Shown here piece by piece: positions 34,430-47,700 of a stretch of 60,000 bases of DNA; the stretch's first letter is position 1; each line of letters opens with the position of its first letter. This DNA is from Membranipora membranacea (lineage: Eukaryota; Bryozoa; Gymnolaemata; Cheilostomatida; Membraniporidae): contig OU612073.1 of NCBI GenBank assembly GCA_914767715.1, positions 12,402,001 through 12,462,000 of the forward strand. The letters run 5' to 3'. The notes under the pieces were generated by a model. It saw only the letters and a program-made list of their open reading frames with translations. It did no database searches and was not told where the DNA came from. A program made the translations under genes and the position numbers.

Positions 34430-35480
34430 GAGCAAAATCCACTGTTCTTTATACTGAACAGTATAAATAGGTCTTAAAAATAGACATAGGATGAAATGAT
34501 GATTATCACTTGATTGCCAACCTCCTTATTTAGATGGTAATAACTTGGCAAAAAAATTGAAGAGTAAAACAATTAATCAAAACAATTAATTACCTGCGCC
34601 CAAGGGCGTGACGCATACACTGACGCATACGGTGTATGCGACACTAGTATGTTTCAATCTTGAATCTAGCGCCTCAATTGCCTCAATTGCTGCTCCACAC
34701 CTCATCTCTTGCACTTCACTCTAGTAGCCGGCAATCAATATTCTATTAACTGATGTCTACTGATGTTTACTCCAGTGACATGCGTGATCATACATGACTA
34801 GTGCTGCTTTCCCACAGACTGGCTAAATAGTTCACGATCAAAGGATGGTTTTCTTACCCTGTGTGAATACAGCCGTGATCAAGGATATACTAATACTAAG
34901 CTGTGAACTGGTCTAGGGTCTGGGTATACAAGCACGCTGAAGTGGATCTTACCTCTGCCAAATCCGGGGTAGGATAAAATAAAAAACCTAAGCACACGTG
35001 TTTACAAACCCCTGTTAATCTCAGGGGTGTTTATAGCTTATTTGCACCGTTTGCATGCTAAGGAAGTGTCCCAAAATAGTATTGGGATGACATGTGACTT
35101 TTCAAGATCACATCTGATCTATTTACCTTCTTTTGGAATCGCAGATTCTTACCTGGCTGGTTGTATGATGAGGTCAAACGTATCAAACTCGGCATGCAGA
35201 GGACCCATGCAGGCTGATAAGATTGCAGTTATCAGATTTCTCTTTCAATAACACAATAATCAGGACAAATCCTGGTTAAATCCGGAATGACAGCTATATT
35301 TATCATCTGTAAATATTAGATAATCATTCATTGTTTGTAGACATAAATATTTGAGGATGACTTAGCAATTTTTCCTCAATTTTTCCATCTGTGTATTTAT
35401 ATGTTTCGCTGAGTGTTGATATTGCAACACCATCATGCTTATTCACTATTACTTGACACTTTCCTGTGTTTCTTTTGCAG
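34430..35480. other. Presumed 5' region of the methyltransferase gene
   Basis: No coding exon seen. The coding ATG at 35481 follows directly on a TTTCTTTTGCAG acceptor, so a non-coding first exon and promoter should lie here or further upstream. I could not place them. Confidence 0.4.
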
Positions 35481-38400
35481 ATGTCAGAAACAGCAGAAAA
35501 TGTTTTGCTGTCAAGCCTAAGTTCCATAAGCAACACATTCAACAATAACGGGCCGTCCTTCAATTTCCACTCAAATATCAGTACAGAGGAGCTGCTCACC
35601 GTTAGAACACCACCTATGCAAAAGTTTCTCAGGGAAAATGTGACCAAATACCATACTGAAGGTGGCTACGTTCTAGATGCAGGATGTGGATCTGGGTAAG
35701 CTGAAGGATAAAACTTCTCGGGGCCGCAAAACGGCTTTGAGAAAAGTTTAATGGTGCATTGTGGTCTGGAGAACTCATCTGACTTACCTCAAATTGATTG
35801 ATCAACTAAAATGAATGGAATCAGAGAGAACGGAAAAGCGAAAGTCTTCCAAGTCCTCATATATATAAACCCCAGCTTTCTTGATAATAAATTGCGAAAC
35901 TTTTCATGTTAAAATTTAAACATTATTTCATAAAACGCAACACAAAAACCGCGAACTGATGAACCTACCAAAACTACTTGATTTCTTTGACCTTTTAGAC
36001 ATACAATTTTAATCGAAAGCACAGATACATTGTTTGTTACTGCCAAATATCGTTCTAAATCTCAATGTATTCTGGTAAAAAGCTGTGATCTCATCTGTTG
36101 CATAAAATATAGTGACCTTGCTAGGGTTTTATGTAGTCCTGCTATTTCACCTCTGTTTCATGTTGAGAAATCAAGGGACAGAGCTGTGCATTACATCAAA
36201 TCCTTCAACATCACTAGGCACCTCTAGTTATGGGGCCATCATATAGTTATTATATACTCTAGAGTGGCCGATGCAGTGCTCCAAACGTCCTATAGTACTT
36301 AAAGGGCAACCAAGGTTTCAAACAACTTCTCATTGATGGCCATTGATTAATAGCAGATTGCACCTTCTGCATGGGGAAAAAGACAAAATATAATTCGGAT
36401 GATTATTCAGCCAGAATTCTTGTGAAACATTTCTTCCATCAGGCACTCAAACTCAGCTAAAAGAGAATACCACATAGCAGTTTCCTATTCCTGTTATTAT
36501 TTAGCCTGTGCTCTATAATTATTACAGCAAAGTCTTGGAACCTCCCCTAAACTGAAGTGTTACCCAGCTTAGAGTCAGCAACTACTTTGAGTTTTGCATC
36601 GCGTAATGCACAAAGCTGATGCTGCCCAGCAAATTATTTGCTACCCATTAATGCATTGCTGCGAAACCTTGGTTGCCCTTTAATTAATGGCAATTCCATG
36701 ACACAATGCAATCTGGTTGTGCATAGCTAGTGCTTGTATCATTGACTTTATCATTGAGCGTATAGGAATTTAGCGTGAAAATTTAGTTTTTAGCGCACCT
36801 ACAGCCATTTTTCTGCAAATTTTTAAGGTCACACCATGTAGGTCGGTTGCAAGTATTTTCTCTTGCAGCCAGTATATAATATATGTATATAATCATAGTA
36901 TATAATAACTCTATGGGTGCCATCCTGAATGTTCAGCTTCTGCTAACATTCTTACTTGTTTCTTTTTTGCAGAAAAGACTCTGCCCTGTTGATAAGTAAT
37001 GGCTTCCAGAACCTTGTCAGCTGTGATCTGAGCGACGGAATGGTCAGTCTGGCCAAGAGGAATAAAGCAGCATTTCTAGAACAAGAGAAAACAGACTACA
37101 GTAAATGGGGTAAGTTGTTGGTTTGCAATATTCTCAAGCCATCGAATTCACTGTCTTAGCTTTTATCTATTGACTGGAATCGGATGAATTTTTTAGTTTT
37201 TTCTTACAGTCAGCCCTTAATGGTATTTGAGATCGCGGCCATAGGTGTTGATAAAAGAGTTAATAACTGCCTTTGGTCATGATGGCCTGTGATTTCTTCT
37301 GTTTTAATCATCTCCTGTGTGTGCATCCTGTATGCTGTTATGTCTTAATGGTCAAAAGTGCTGAATACATATATGGCCCCATGTTTGGTACTCAAATTAA
37401 AGCCACCCCTCTCCCCACAGCATATTGCTTTACCCCTCCAGGTAGTGGATTCAGGTTTTCAAAAGGTTTCCTCATAGGCAACTGATGCGATCAATTATAT
37501 TTTTAAATTTTATATTCAAAACGCTAAAAAACTTACTGGAAATCTCCGTAATCTTGTTGCTCATTTTATTATAAGACTCAACTGTATTGTGTTATCGATG
37601 TTGATTGTTTAATTCTTGGTTGATTTTAGAAATATTTGAGGCTAGTTTGGTGACGCTAAAGGAGCAAATCGTGTCTAAACCAGAATTACCACAGCAATAT
37701 GACAACATTCTATGCATTGGAAATACCCTACCATTCATTCTAGAGTGAGTTACTAATATGTAAATTGAAGCTTTGATCTCCCCCCTTTAGACACCAAAAA
37801 CCTTTCCTAAGTTACTGAGCCAGCATTTGATGAGTGAAAACTCTAAACCGCCCTGCACTTCCTTTTAGATGAATCTGTAGTGGTATATAATAACATATAT
37901 ACTTAATTGTTGCCGATCAAAGTCAATGACAAATAAAGACCATGCATAAATAAATGCCATCTATAGAACTTGGGGTATGACACTAAGCTAATGTTATTGT
38001 TTCTCCTCGCTCCTCAGAAGAACATTTGAAAAAAAACTTCATATTCTACTGATGCATATTGTCCCTGGGGGGTTTTTCAATTAGAAAAAGCGCTGCTTTA
38101 CTAAAGCAAGTTATCACTATCACATCGCTCAAAATTATCGCTCATTTTGTCTTGCAATTAAGCGAAAGCAAGAACGTAGCAGTGAGTGAGCGATCAGATT
38201 GCGATTTTGGCTGTTTCTTATTGAAAGACCCCCCTGACTAACTTGAAATTGTTTTATTTATTGTATTTTCATCATTGTAGTAAGAAAGATGCGTTTGAGT
38301 CGATGAAGAGCTTTGCAGGTTTGCTCAGGAGTGGTGGTGCTCTAATTATTGACCACAGGAATTTCCATCCAATGATAAACAAGGGCAAGGTCAACAAAAA

Positions 38401-39385
38401 TGGCTTCAATCCATGTACATTGGTAAGATCAAAGTTAAAGTTCAAAGTACGGTCATAGTTCAAGCTGGAAAATCTATTTGCAATTTTGAAGAGTTTTGGT
38501 GGGTGGAGTTGCAACTTTTCAAGCTGCCTTGGACTATAATGTGCTCTGTATCTCCTCAAAAGTGTAGCTCTATATTTTTACAGTCCTTGAGAGTACGCAG
38601 GCACAATAATTTACGTTCATCAGTGAAAGCTCTTGCAGGGTTAAAAATCTTTAAATTACGCCTCTTTTAAAATTTGACCGATTGCTCCAAACTAAATTGA
38701 TCTTACAAATCTAATTTTTTTGTGCAGCTAAAGTAGATTACAGCTGTGAGATCTAGGACTAGAACAGCAAGGCTTTGGAATATTCCAATTTATTGAAACT
38801 TCAATCTTTTCTGTTTTAGGAAAAGTTTAACAACCTCAATGATATCATACCCCATGTGATAAAGTCTCCTGGTGAGGAGAGGAAACCCCTAGTAGCATTC
38901 CTAGAGTTCCAAAGAGGGGATGGGTAAGTGACCATCCGGAATGAATCTCCCATACAACAGCTGACTGTGACATTTTATACGATCATTGAATTTCCTTGAC
39001 CATTTATTTTGAATTAATTTGAATTATTTTGAATTATTTGAATTTTCCATGACCATATTTAGTGATAAAACTTTTTTTGCAAAACCTTTTTTTTTGGGTA
39101 GGATTTACATTCCACTGACTATTGAGCTGTAAAATCGAGAGAAGTAGAGCACCTATTAGCGTACAATGGGCTCAAAGGGTTAGAGTTAATTTAATCGTGA
39201 TTTTCATTTTCAGAATCAAGATGTATTTCTCGTATCGTATTTACACTCCTGAGACCATGACTGAGATAGCGAAGCAAACATTTGGTCCTGATGTCAAGGT
39301 AGAGGTATTTTTCGACCTGAAGCCTCCGTCTGAGAGTCCTGAGGAGGATGCTTGTTGGGTCACCTACGTCATCACAAAGCCCTGA
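35481..39385 (+). CDS. Glycine N-methyltransferase-like SAM methyltransferase, 6 coding exons
   Basis: Exons are 35481-35695, 36973-37109, 37630-37744, 38281-38422, 38820-38923 and 39214-39385. All are GT-AG and in phase, giving 294 aa, almost the length of animal GNMT (about 295). SAM-binding motif I is VLDAGCGSGKDS, split by intron 1. An acidic loop-like CDLSDGM follows, then LCIGNT (motif II region) and the family hallmark IIDHRN in exon 4. GNMT transfers a methyl group from S-adenosylmethionine to glycine, forming sarcosine, in the cytosol. Overall similarity to classical GNMT is only moderate by eye, especially in the C-terminal third, so this may be a divergent paralogue with another small acceptor. 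Introns 1 and 3 contain MITEs. Confidence 0.8.
36303..36679. mobile_element. 377-bp MITE flanked by TTAA
   Basis: Inverted ends AGGGCAACCAAGGTTTC are flanked by TTAA at 36299-36302 and 36680-36683. A TTAA duplication is the mark of piggyBac-type insertion. There is no coding capacity. It sits in intron 1 of the methyltransferase gene; a truncated relative lies at 20809-20895. Confidence 0.7.
38067..38235. mobile_element. MITE-like element in intron 3
   Basis: Ends GGGGGGTTTTTCAAT and ATTGAAAGACCCCCC are inverted with one mismatch. The interior has internal complementarity (GCTTTACTAAAGC). No coding capacity. Confidence 0.55.
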
Positions 39386-39481
39386 AAGCTGCAAACCTAA
39401 AACAACAAACTGCTCACAATAACGAAATGCTTTACTGTTTCACATTTCCAAAGATTTTGCTTATATTTTTACTAGTTTGTT

Positions 39482-39487
39482 AATAAA
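39482..39487 (+). promoter_or_regulatory. Polyadenylation signal of the methyltransferase gene
   Basis: AATAAA about 100 bp after the stop at 39385. Confidence 0.65.
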
Positions 39488-39499
39488 ATGATACCTTAT

Positions 39500-42450
39500 T
39501 TATATTTAACATGAGAATATACACCCTATGTTACAGTCGGCTATCCGAAGAATATAGAGTCATAAGTTACATGGAAGTTTTATGCTCTGCAATGAGAATG
39601 ATAGAAAAGCTCGGATAGGTCCTTTGATTTTAGATTAGAAGAGGAACATTGGGGGATTAGCCGGTAGAAAGTCCTGCAGTATTCAGAGAGAGCAGTTCAG
39701 CCTAATCTAGTCTAACATCAGGTTATCATGTTAGATTTTTGAGATGTACGTAAATTTTATATGAACTTACTTTTTTGTCTGCTCAATGCTCAAGTGGTGA
39801 CAACTCACATATTTTTCCTTGTTGAGATATGAAGATATTCTGACTATGAAATTATATAATAAATTGTCAAAATATCACAGCCTCGTATTAGATTTGAGAC
39901 CCACATAGAATTATCTTTATTCGTCATTTATTTTCATCACAAAGAAAGCAGGATTTGTGAATGCCTTGAGCTGCTGCAAGATGAACCACATTTGCATACT
40001 AGGTAATCTATCAACTGCTGAGAAGCAGTAACTCTGTATTCGATAACAGCAAGGGAAACATATTATCACCCACATAGACAATCAATGCAGCAAAACAATG
40101 AAATGTAAAGATTGATTGCAAAGAACTGATTTGCGATACCAGTGCTATAATCGGTCGGTTAAAATTGCATTGTGATCAAAAGGAATTAAACTAAAACTTC
40201 AATCAGTTATGGTCTACCATGCAAACCGGAGGAATTAAAAACTTCTTTGTACGGACCATCCTAGTTGAAATATCCGATGGTAATTGATCTCCTCTACATT
40301 AGACTGAGAACTGTGGCTGTTGTACAGTTTGAAGGATGGTAATGAGACCCTCTACCAAATGAGATGCCAAGGACATCTACCCAGGCAAAGTTTGAGCACT
40401 GAGAATGATTGAATGCTGACACGTTATGCACAGGCGCAGACTCAACCAGACTTTCAAACAATTCTCACAAATTTTATTTTAGTATGCACTTTAAGCACTC
40501 ATAAACAAATAGATGTTATACACAAACAAAGGCCTTCTTGACTTGACTACAAATCGATCTATATATATATATATATATGAACTTTATCTATGAACTTTAT
40601 TTATTATTTTGATCTTACATTTACTTTGATATTATGGGTAGGGACAGAAAATGTCTGTTCTCAACTCAACATGCAAAAAATGAACACTCCTGTCTGACTT
40701 GTTCCCTTCTTATCGTTAAACCCTCACCTGATATTCTTCAAATGCTATTAAATACTGTCAAAGCTTACCTGAGAAAGGTGTGATAACTCCAAAGTCTGTA
40801 GTTATATGATAAAAGCTAGTCTTTGTTGGAATCATAAACATATAAATACATATTTAAATGTTTATGGTTTCTGCTCACAAATCAATAGATTTGACAAACC
40901 TTTCAAGGATATCTATCCGTGACCTGAATGGAACAAACACCGTATTTTTTACATTTAGAAACCGCCTTCATGGCTGCCGCAATCAGACTGCTCGTTGTCA
41001 ACCGAATGTATCTCTTCTTCCAGTTCACGGCGGCAATGACCCTGCTGGAACCTGATATATCACATTTCACATATTCTGTTAGACCTGGATTCAGTCCACC
41101 AATTTGGAATTATCTACACAGGTTGGGTATGTTTGTTCAAAACCAACATGAACAAGCGACTCCATACAACAACAAATCAGAACCCATCAGCCTATCAAAA
41201 CAAGACCAAAACAAAAGCACATGGGTCTACTCAAAAATGCATAATAGTGATACACGAGTAGATAACACAACAGATGCAACGTAACCGATTATTATACAGA
41301 CAGGGCCCCATTGTTGGCCTGAATGCCAGGCTGATATTCTGTGTGTATGTATGTGTAGTAAGTGTGCCCCAAAAATTCAAGTTCCCGACACTTGGACGGG
41401 ATTTGCGGTCCATTCTAAAGGAGGCAGGGAGGCACTCCTCCTCCAGAATACTAAATGTGTCATAAAATCAAATAATTGATAAATAAAAATAATTCAATTA
41501 CATATGTCAGAATCAGCTCATATGGGACTTACAGCACCTCACTGGTGTTTTATAGCGCCCTTTTTTTCGTGCTCGCGGGTATAGGGGGGAGGGGGTAGTG
41601 CAGTTATCTGTAGTAAAATGTTGGTCATTTGTGTGAGCTTCGTGTCAGCTTTACAGTTTAATACAAACAAAAATCATAACGCTATTAAAATATTATTACA
41701 AAATAAATTTTAAATGTATCACGCAATGCCAAATTATAACCACATATGTTATTAATTACACTAAAAAATTACAATAAAAGGAATTTAAACTGGACACTCA
41801 GTGTTTGTTACATTACTACCAGTGGAGTTCGTGGGAAAGATGTAAAAGACTGACTGTTAACATTGCTATTTGGCCGCTTACTAAGTAAATGTTTTGGAAA
41901 TTTGTTATCATCCTGAGTAACCATAATATTTTCATTGGGTGATCATTAATCATTTTTAAGATGTTTCTTACTGTATCATTGCTTTGAAATTGAAACGACT
42001 CTCTGACTATGTTACGTTATGTTAAGTTTGTATTTTTGTTCCTCCTAAAATCAACAGTGTGATGTACTGGAGTGAATTCCACTGGGAAAGAATAGTTAGC
42101 AGTAAAATACACATGAGTAAAATATAAAATGATAAAAATGGTTACTAAAAATTGTGTTAAAAATTAGAATATTAATAGAAAAAAGTATTTCGAAGCTTCT
42201 CTTTCCTACAGAGGGGCATCTAGGTGGCGAGCGACACCCGAGTCTGTCGCCCACTCCTCCTAATTATTAGCTTGTTCAGTGGGTGCCCCTTATCATTGAA
42301 AATATTGGACATGGCGTTATATGAGAGGTAAGCTATGAAATCTGTGATATATGGCAGCTGATAATGACATACGACATCTCCATGGTGCATATTACTGTTT
42401 ATGACCTTCATATTGGACTATGGCTTATTTATATGAAATGCTAACCCTAA
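39500..42450. other. No gene; scattered repeats
   Basis: It contains a short TA microsatellite at about 40560-40578 and one copy (41075-41335) of a repeat that recurs at 45890-46110. Short open frames over the repeat have no recognisable domain. Confidence 0.45.
41075..41335 (+). repeat. Interspersed repeat, copy 1 of 2
   Basis: Shared with 45890-46110: a GGATTCA(A/G)TCCA start, a CAACTCCA/CGACTCCA CAATAACAA-type middle and ATAGTGAT..GTTGGCCTGAA end. Internal indels are present. Confidence 0.6.
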
Positions 42451-42456
42451 CATTGA

Positions 42457-44004
42457 TCAACGCAGTCCTTTCTGTATAGATAACTGCACAGCTGTACCCG
42501 GAGTTTCATACCTACTAGTAAAGTCATATTCATCTGGCAAATGGAAGTAATTCCAACCGTGCGCTTCCTTCCAATGATGAGATCCCCGGTGCACTTGCCT
42601 CCATGTGATGTTATCTGCACTCTTCATGTACACATGACCGGCGATAGACTTGTACAACAGGCTCGGTAGTTGATCTATCCAACTCGGATTGTCCTCCACA
42701 AGTAAGCTGACCAGATGGTTAGATCCTTGTTCAGGTTTGTCTTCCTCCAGTAGTACATCTGTACTGGTAGTACCCAGAGCAATTAGTACCTCAAGGTGCG
42801 GCAAATCAGTGAGTAGTGCTAAAACACCTTGATTGCCCACATTTCCACTACCCGATACACTGACAAATTTCAGGTTGGGACACAAACCGATGAGTCTTAA
42901 GGCGACGGCAAAGCGCTCACTGCTGTAGTTGTCATCCTTAGGTTTATTGACTCCTTCGCTCAGGTCTAGTGCTGTCAGGTTTGGAGAGCTTTGTAATATA
43001 TTAGCTATGAGCTTGGGATCGGTTCTAACCTGCACTTCTGTAGTGAGGCTCTGTAGGGCAGGGAAGCATGCTTGTAAATAAGTCGGGTTACCAGCTTGGA
43101 GTTTGTCCAAGCGTAAATGTTTTAAGTTTGGTAACTTCTGCGATACCTGGGCAAGTAAATGGTCACAAACATCTATTGTGTCTGTTAAAACCAGCTTTTC
43201 CAGCTGAGCTGTGTTACCAAAGCGTAGTACAGGAGGAGGTACATAGGATATACTCCAGTTAAGACTGACCAACTCAAAGGTGCGCAGACTTTGTTTACTA
43301 CGGACTACATCTTGGAGGACATTGAAGCAGTTGAATCTACGCTTGTCCTTCTTCTGAAAGATTCCGCAGCTCTCTACATACCGATTTTTAGAATTGATAT
43401 ACAGCTGATCCAGATTTTCCATCGATCCGAGAATTCCGACAAAAGCTTCAATGTCAATATCAGGATCTATCAGACAGAGCTTTCTCAGCCCTGTGAACTT
43501 TGTAGCCATATTGAACTGTAGCGGTGAGTCCATAACAACCAATATCTCAACTCGCAGTGTTTCTGTGCAGCATCTCAATATGGATGTCAGCTGATCCTCG
43601 CATAGAAGGAACTCGCGTTTCTGCGATTCTTCTATTTTATAGCTTGTGTGAGAACTACCATCTATATGATGGCCATAGTACTCGTAATAAGGATAGGGGT
43701 TCTCGCGACTGTGTGTAGGCATTACACTGAGCCAGTTTTGTTTGACTGATACTGATGTCACACCTCGAGACTTCAGACTTAATGCTGCCTCTTCACAGAG
43801 ACCTGTAGCAGGAATCTCAACAAGGCGGGCAGACCACAGTGTTGGCTGATAAGCTACCACTCTCCAACTTCTGCAGACCTTGGCACACATACCTAATGTT
43901 TTCTGGTCCAGAAACTTGAACATGTGTAATAGCACGTCAAAATGAAGAACTGTAGCTTCTGTGTGTGATGCTTGTCTCTCTGATTTCAGAGCTGAGGAGG
44001 CCAT
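42457..44004 (-). CDS. F-box and leucine-rich-repeat protein, intronless
   Basis: A single uninterrupted frame of 515 aa starting at ATG 44004. Residues about 18-60 form an F-box (LLHMFKFLDQKTL, then AKVCRSWR and a terminal LW), the segment that binds SKP1 in SCF ubiquitin ligases. The remaining part has leucine-rich repeat-like segments (LRKLCLIDPD, LEKLVLTD, LPNLKHLRL, LTALDLSEG, PHLEVL), which would bind the substrate. The F-box region recalls FBXL14-type proteins, but the LRRs are irregular and I do not assign an orthologue. Absence of introns, when other genes here are split, suggests a retrocopy origin or simply a single-exon family. Flanks show no obvious poly-A tract. Confidence 0.8.
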   Translation of the reverse strand: MASSALKSERQASHTEATVLHFDVLLHMFKFLDQKTLGMCAKVCRSWRVVAYQPTLWSARLVEIPATGLCEEAALSLKSRGVTSVSVKQNWLSVMPTHSRENPYPYYEYYGHHIDGSSHTSYKIEESQKREFLLCEDQLTSILRCCTETLRVEILVVMDSPLQFNMATKFTGLRKLCLIDPDIDIEAFVGILGSMENLDQLYINSKNRYVESCGIFQKKDKRRFNCFNVLQDVVRSKQSLRTFELVSLNWSISYVPPPVLRFGNTAQLEKLVLTDTIDVCDHLLAQVSQKLPNLKHLRLDKLQAGNPTYLQACFPALQSLTTEVQVRTDPKLIANILQSSPNLTALDLSEGVNKPKDDNYSSERFAVALRLIGLCPNLKFVSVSGSGNVGNQGVLALLTDLPHLEVLIALGTTSTDVLLEEDKPEQGSNHLVSLLVEDNPSWIDQLPSLLYKSIAGHVYMKSADNITWRQVHRGSHHWKEAHGWNYFHLPDEYDFTSRYETPGTAVQLSIQKGLR

Positions 44005-44474
44005 GATGATCTCTGTGGCGTGAAGTGATGAAAGTGATGAAAGTGATATGTATGGACAATCCTCGCCCTACTTTGTCCGTGTCTCTAAATCATGCATATG
44101 AGCTGATGTGAGCAAGAGCTTCACTTCCTCAACATACTAACATGTTTTATTACAAAATATCCCCTCAAAGATAACAGATCAGTACTTGAGTATGTAAATG
44201 TTTAATGATAGTAAACAGTAGGGGGGGGGGAGGTGAAACACACATAACTTCCTGAAAACTTAGTACTTATGCTTAGTTCAAAGGCTTTATTCCAGTAACC
44301 ATAATAAACCAAACGGAGTAGAAGCATCATCTGAGTATGTAGAATACATTGATAAGCTTCGGCTCTTATTATGTACTCACACAGTTGTCTAACCCTCTTT
44401 TTTTTATAAATGAAGAACAGCTATTGATTGTTGACTTGAGACAGCATCGACAGCTTGTGCTAAAAAGCTAAAAA

Positions 44475-44710
44475 GCAGCCCTGTTTATGACAAAACAGAG
44501 GGTGGGCTGCCCCTAAAGAGGGACGCAAGTTGCTCGAAGTCCTCGTACTGAGAGTGTGATACATCCTAGAAAACTAGAATGCATCCTAGAGGTGAGGCCA
44601 TGGTGGACCTCCTAATCGTAAGAGCGCGGCAAGTAGCCAGACACTGAAACAGGCACTAATCAGCCATTGGCAATGACACTTTGATCTTAGCCAATGGGCC
44701 GAGAAGCTAA
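44475..44710 (-). repeat. Interspersed repeat, copy B (inverted partner 30770-31015)
   Basis: Reverse-complement match to copy A, including GGTGGGCTGCCCCTAAAG and CCTAGAGGTGAGGCCATGG. A minus open frame of 87 codons across it is not a gene. Confidence 0.8.
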
Positions 44711-44719
44711 AAAGCAGCA

Positions 44720-47700
44720 CCGCAACAGAGAAGTTGGCTACAAGCCGCCGGATTAAGATAAGATGTGTAATTTTATTGGTAGGTTGCCAATCTCGATGCA
44801 ATGCAAGCAAGGTTACATCATCAAGTGTGTTATCAGTACTGATCACCACTTTAATGAATTGACAGAAAAGTGAATCATGTTGGTTATATCATTATGGTTT
44901 CCTCAGTTTAGTAAGGACTTATGAAAAGCTAGAATTGTCAATTAACTGCACATGCACGGAGAGACGATTACCAATCACTGCATTGTTGTGATATTTCATT
45001 TTGCGAATCTTTCTTCTGCAATTGTCCAAAAGTTGTGACGATTGTGGATAATATATACTTTTTAGCATTGCATGCTGGTGTATAGAGGTTGTAGCTTCAC
45101 CCAGCTTTTCCTTGGCCCATCAACCTGCATATTACTTCTGATAAAAAATAGTAAGCATCGATGTGAAGTTTTGAGAAAAATTAAACCATGGCCTCAAGAG
45201 TATATATAGACATATATCCTTTGTAGGCATTCTGACTGGTATGAGATTGAGGTTAGCTGAGCTTATTTGAAATACGTCATACTCAGATCATTGAAAACTG
45301 GTGATATGCGATGGGAGGGTCAATACAGAGCCACCATAAACAAAATCAGATCAATACAAACATTCGAGGCCAGTGTTTTAGGCTGCAGAATAATTTCGCT
45401 TTCATGACAGTTATATACAGGCGATATAAGGGGTGTTTCAACCCTTGCTGGCCGCATCTCGGCTATTTATGATAGCAGATCCATGGAAGTTGTAGATCCA
45501 CCATAGACCTACTATTATTAGTAGGTCTATGAGATCCACTAATTGCAACATGCTCTTTTAGATTTTAGATGTTATGAAACCATATAATCATTGGTTGATC
45601 ACTTTCCCTTTTACCGGCATCGCTTTTGGTAATAAGCGACCTATTTACAACCTTAGTGTAAGGTACAATATTACCATTGCGATCCATCCAAAATCGCAAA
45701 TGGAAGTGATAAGATAGGAGGGGGCTGCCACCGGACCACCATCACCATAATGCGTTTGGTATTAGCTTGTATGTCTTTTGATTGCAGACTACTTAATTGA
45801 TATATCTATTTTGCAGATATCAAGGGTAAATTGGAGTTGTCTTCTACTGTTTATTGGAGGCGGAGCTTGGTGTCCTTTTACTGGGTATCATCTTGACTTG
45901 GATTCAATCCAAAGATTTCGAGTTATCTACTCAGGTTGGATGTGAGCAAACAACTCCACACAATAACAAACCAAAATCATCAGCCAATCAAAGCAGGGAG
46001 TCCCAAACTCCCTGATCAAAGCAAGACCAAAACGCAAGTGCACGGGTCTATTCAGAAAATCTCAATAGTGATCGTTGGCCTGAAACCCAGGCTAAATATC
46101 TTCATGTTCGCATCATCAGTGTCAGTGTCCAGGGGCATATGGTAACTTAATAGAGAACAAATGATGATTGTACACAGAGCAATAATATTTTGTGTTCTCT
46201 TCTAGCAGACTGACAATCTCTATATTCTGTAGAATGCAAATTTGTTTCAATTGTTGTCAGAAAGTAGACAAAGCTTACTAATATATCTTGTTTACTAATC
46301 AAGATGATGTTCAAATGCCATTTTCACAACAAGCAAAGCAAAACGCAAATTTTTTTTTAATTTTACAAAAAATCAATTTGATTGTTTGACTGTTTGCAGG
46401 GCTTCAAGACGCCTCTGTCAGTGTCCTAAGCAGTTGTTATCCATTACGATAAAATTATTAAAAAGTTATTGCTATGTTATTTCAAATCATTCTCTTTTCA
46501 GTAAAATATGAGATAATGTAATGATACAAAGTATATTACATTGATCATGGTTTTACATGCTCCTGTTAGATGTAAAATCAATTTGATGTTCTTATGTTGC
46601 AATTGAATCTTGTGTGATTTTTGCTCATTATTCAAAACCAGATGATGTGATAATCAGACAATACTGCCACTGTACTCCTACGTAAAAATGTCAGAAAAAA
46701 ATCCTAAAAAATTCTATGATTTTCTTCGTTGATTATTTTCATTATGTTTCCCATTTCTGACAGTCCCCTCACCTGTAGCGCCTGTAGGTAATTGTCACGA
46801 ATTGAAAATAACTATGAACCATTTGCTTGCACGCAGTATAAAAATCCCCCTCTGCCTCTTCAAAAAATCGTGGCCAGTAACGGCGGGGAAGGATATAGGT
46901 TCTCTACCCCACAGAAGACATCCGAGCTCAAGGGGTCCATTAAATAGGGCGGTCAAAAAGACCTGGTGTATAGAAAGAAAAATATTGAAATAAAAGTCAG
47001 TAAAACATCATATCAGGGATTTTATCTGTGAGTTAGTCTGAGACCCAGACTCTTGTCCACCGTGAAACGCACCCCCCCCCCCCCTCGGCTTGATTATAAC
47101 ATATGATTCGATTTGGATTGCTCTTGGAGTATTAACAGATACTAATGGATATGCTATAATCTCTGGTATTAGTATGCAGTGACAGCATGTAACAAAAGCA
47201 TTAATTGCAGGCCCCATTGCATTGTGTTGTAAAAGGATACTCTTCTACTTTCCTGGTGCTAAGAGAGCTCAAAGGACAATAATCTCTAAATCCTCATCTG
47301 GTGTTAATTACACAAAGGAAAGTAGTTTCAGCAATGAACTCCCTCCATTGGTTCATTAGAGTTCATTGGTTTTAGATAGGGGTGCTCTAAAACCGCCCAA
47401 TACTTTGTTAAGATAACTCAGCAGAGATTATGCTATAAATTGTGAAATAGTCGCTCCGACCCATAGAAAAGAAGTTGTAGAAATGCTGCACCGACAAAAT
47501 GCATTGGTCTGACGTAGTAAGTTCTTTAGTTGTTTTGCTGAGGTATGTAGTGGGGTTAACTGTTACCACCCCATATTTAACAACAGCACTAAACACCCCA
47601 AACAAGCTATGTCAAGTTGTTCAACTAGTGTAAACAAGTTGTGTTTCCTGTCTAAACACCAGACACATCAAATTAACTGATGTGTGAGAGATTGTGTGCA

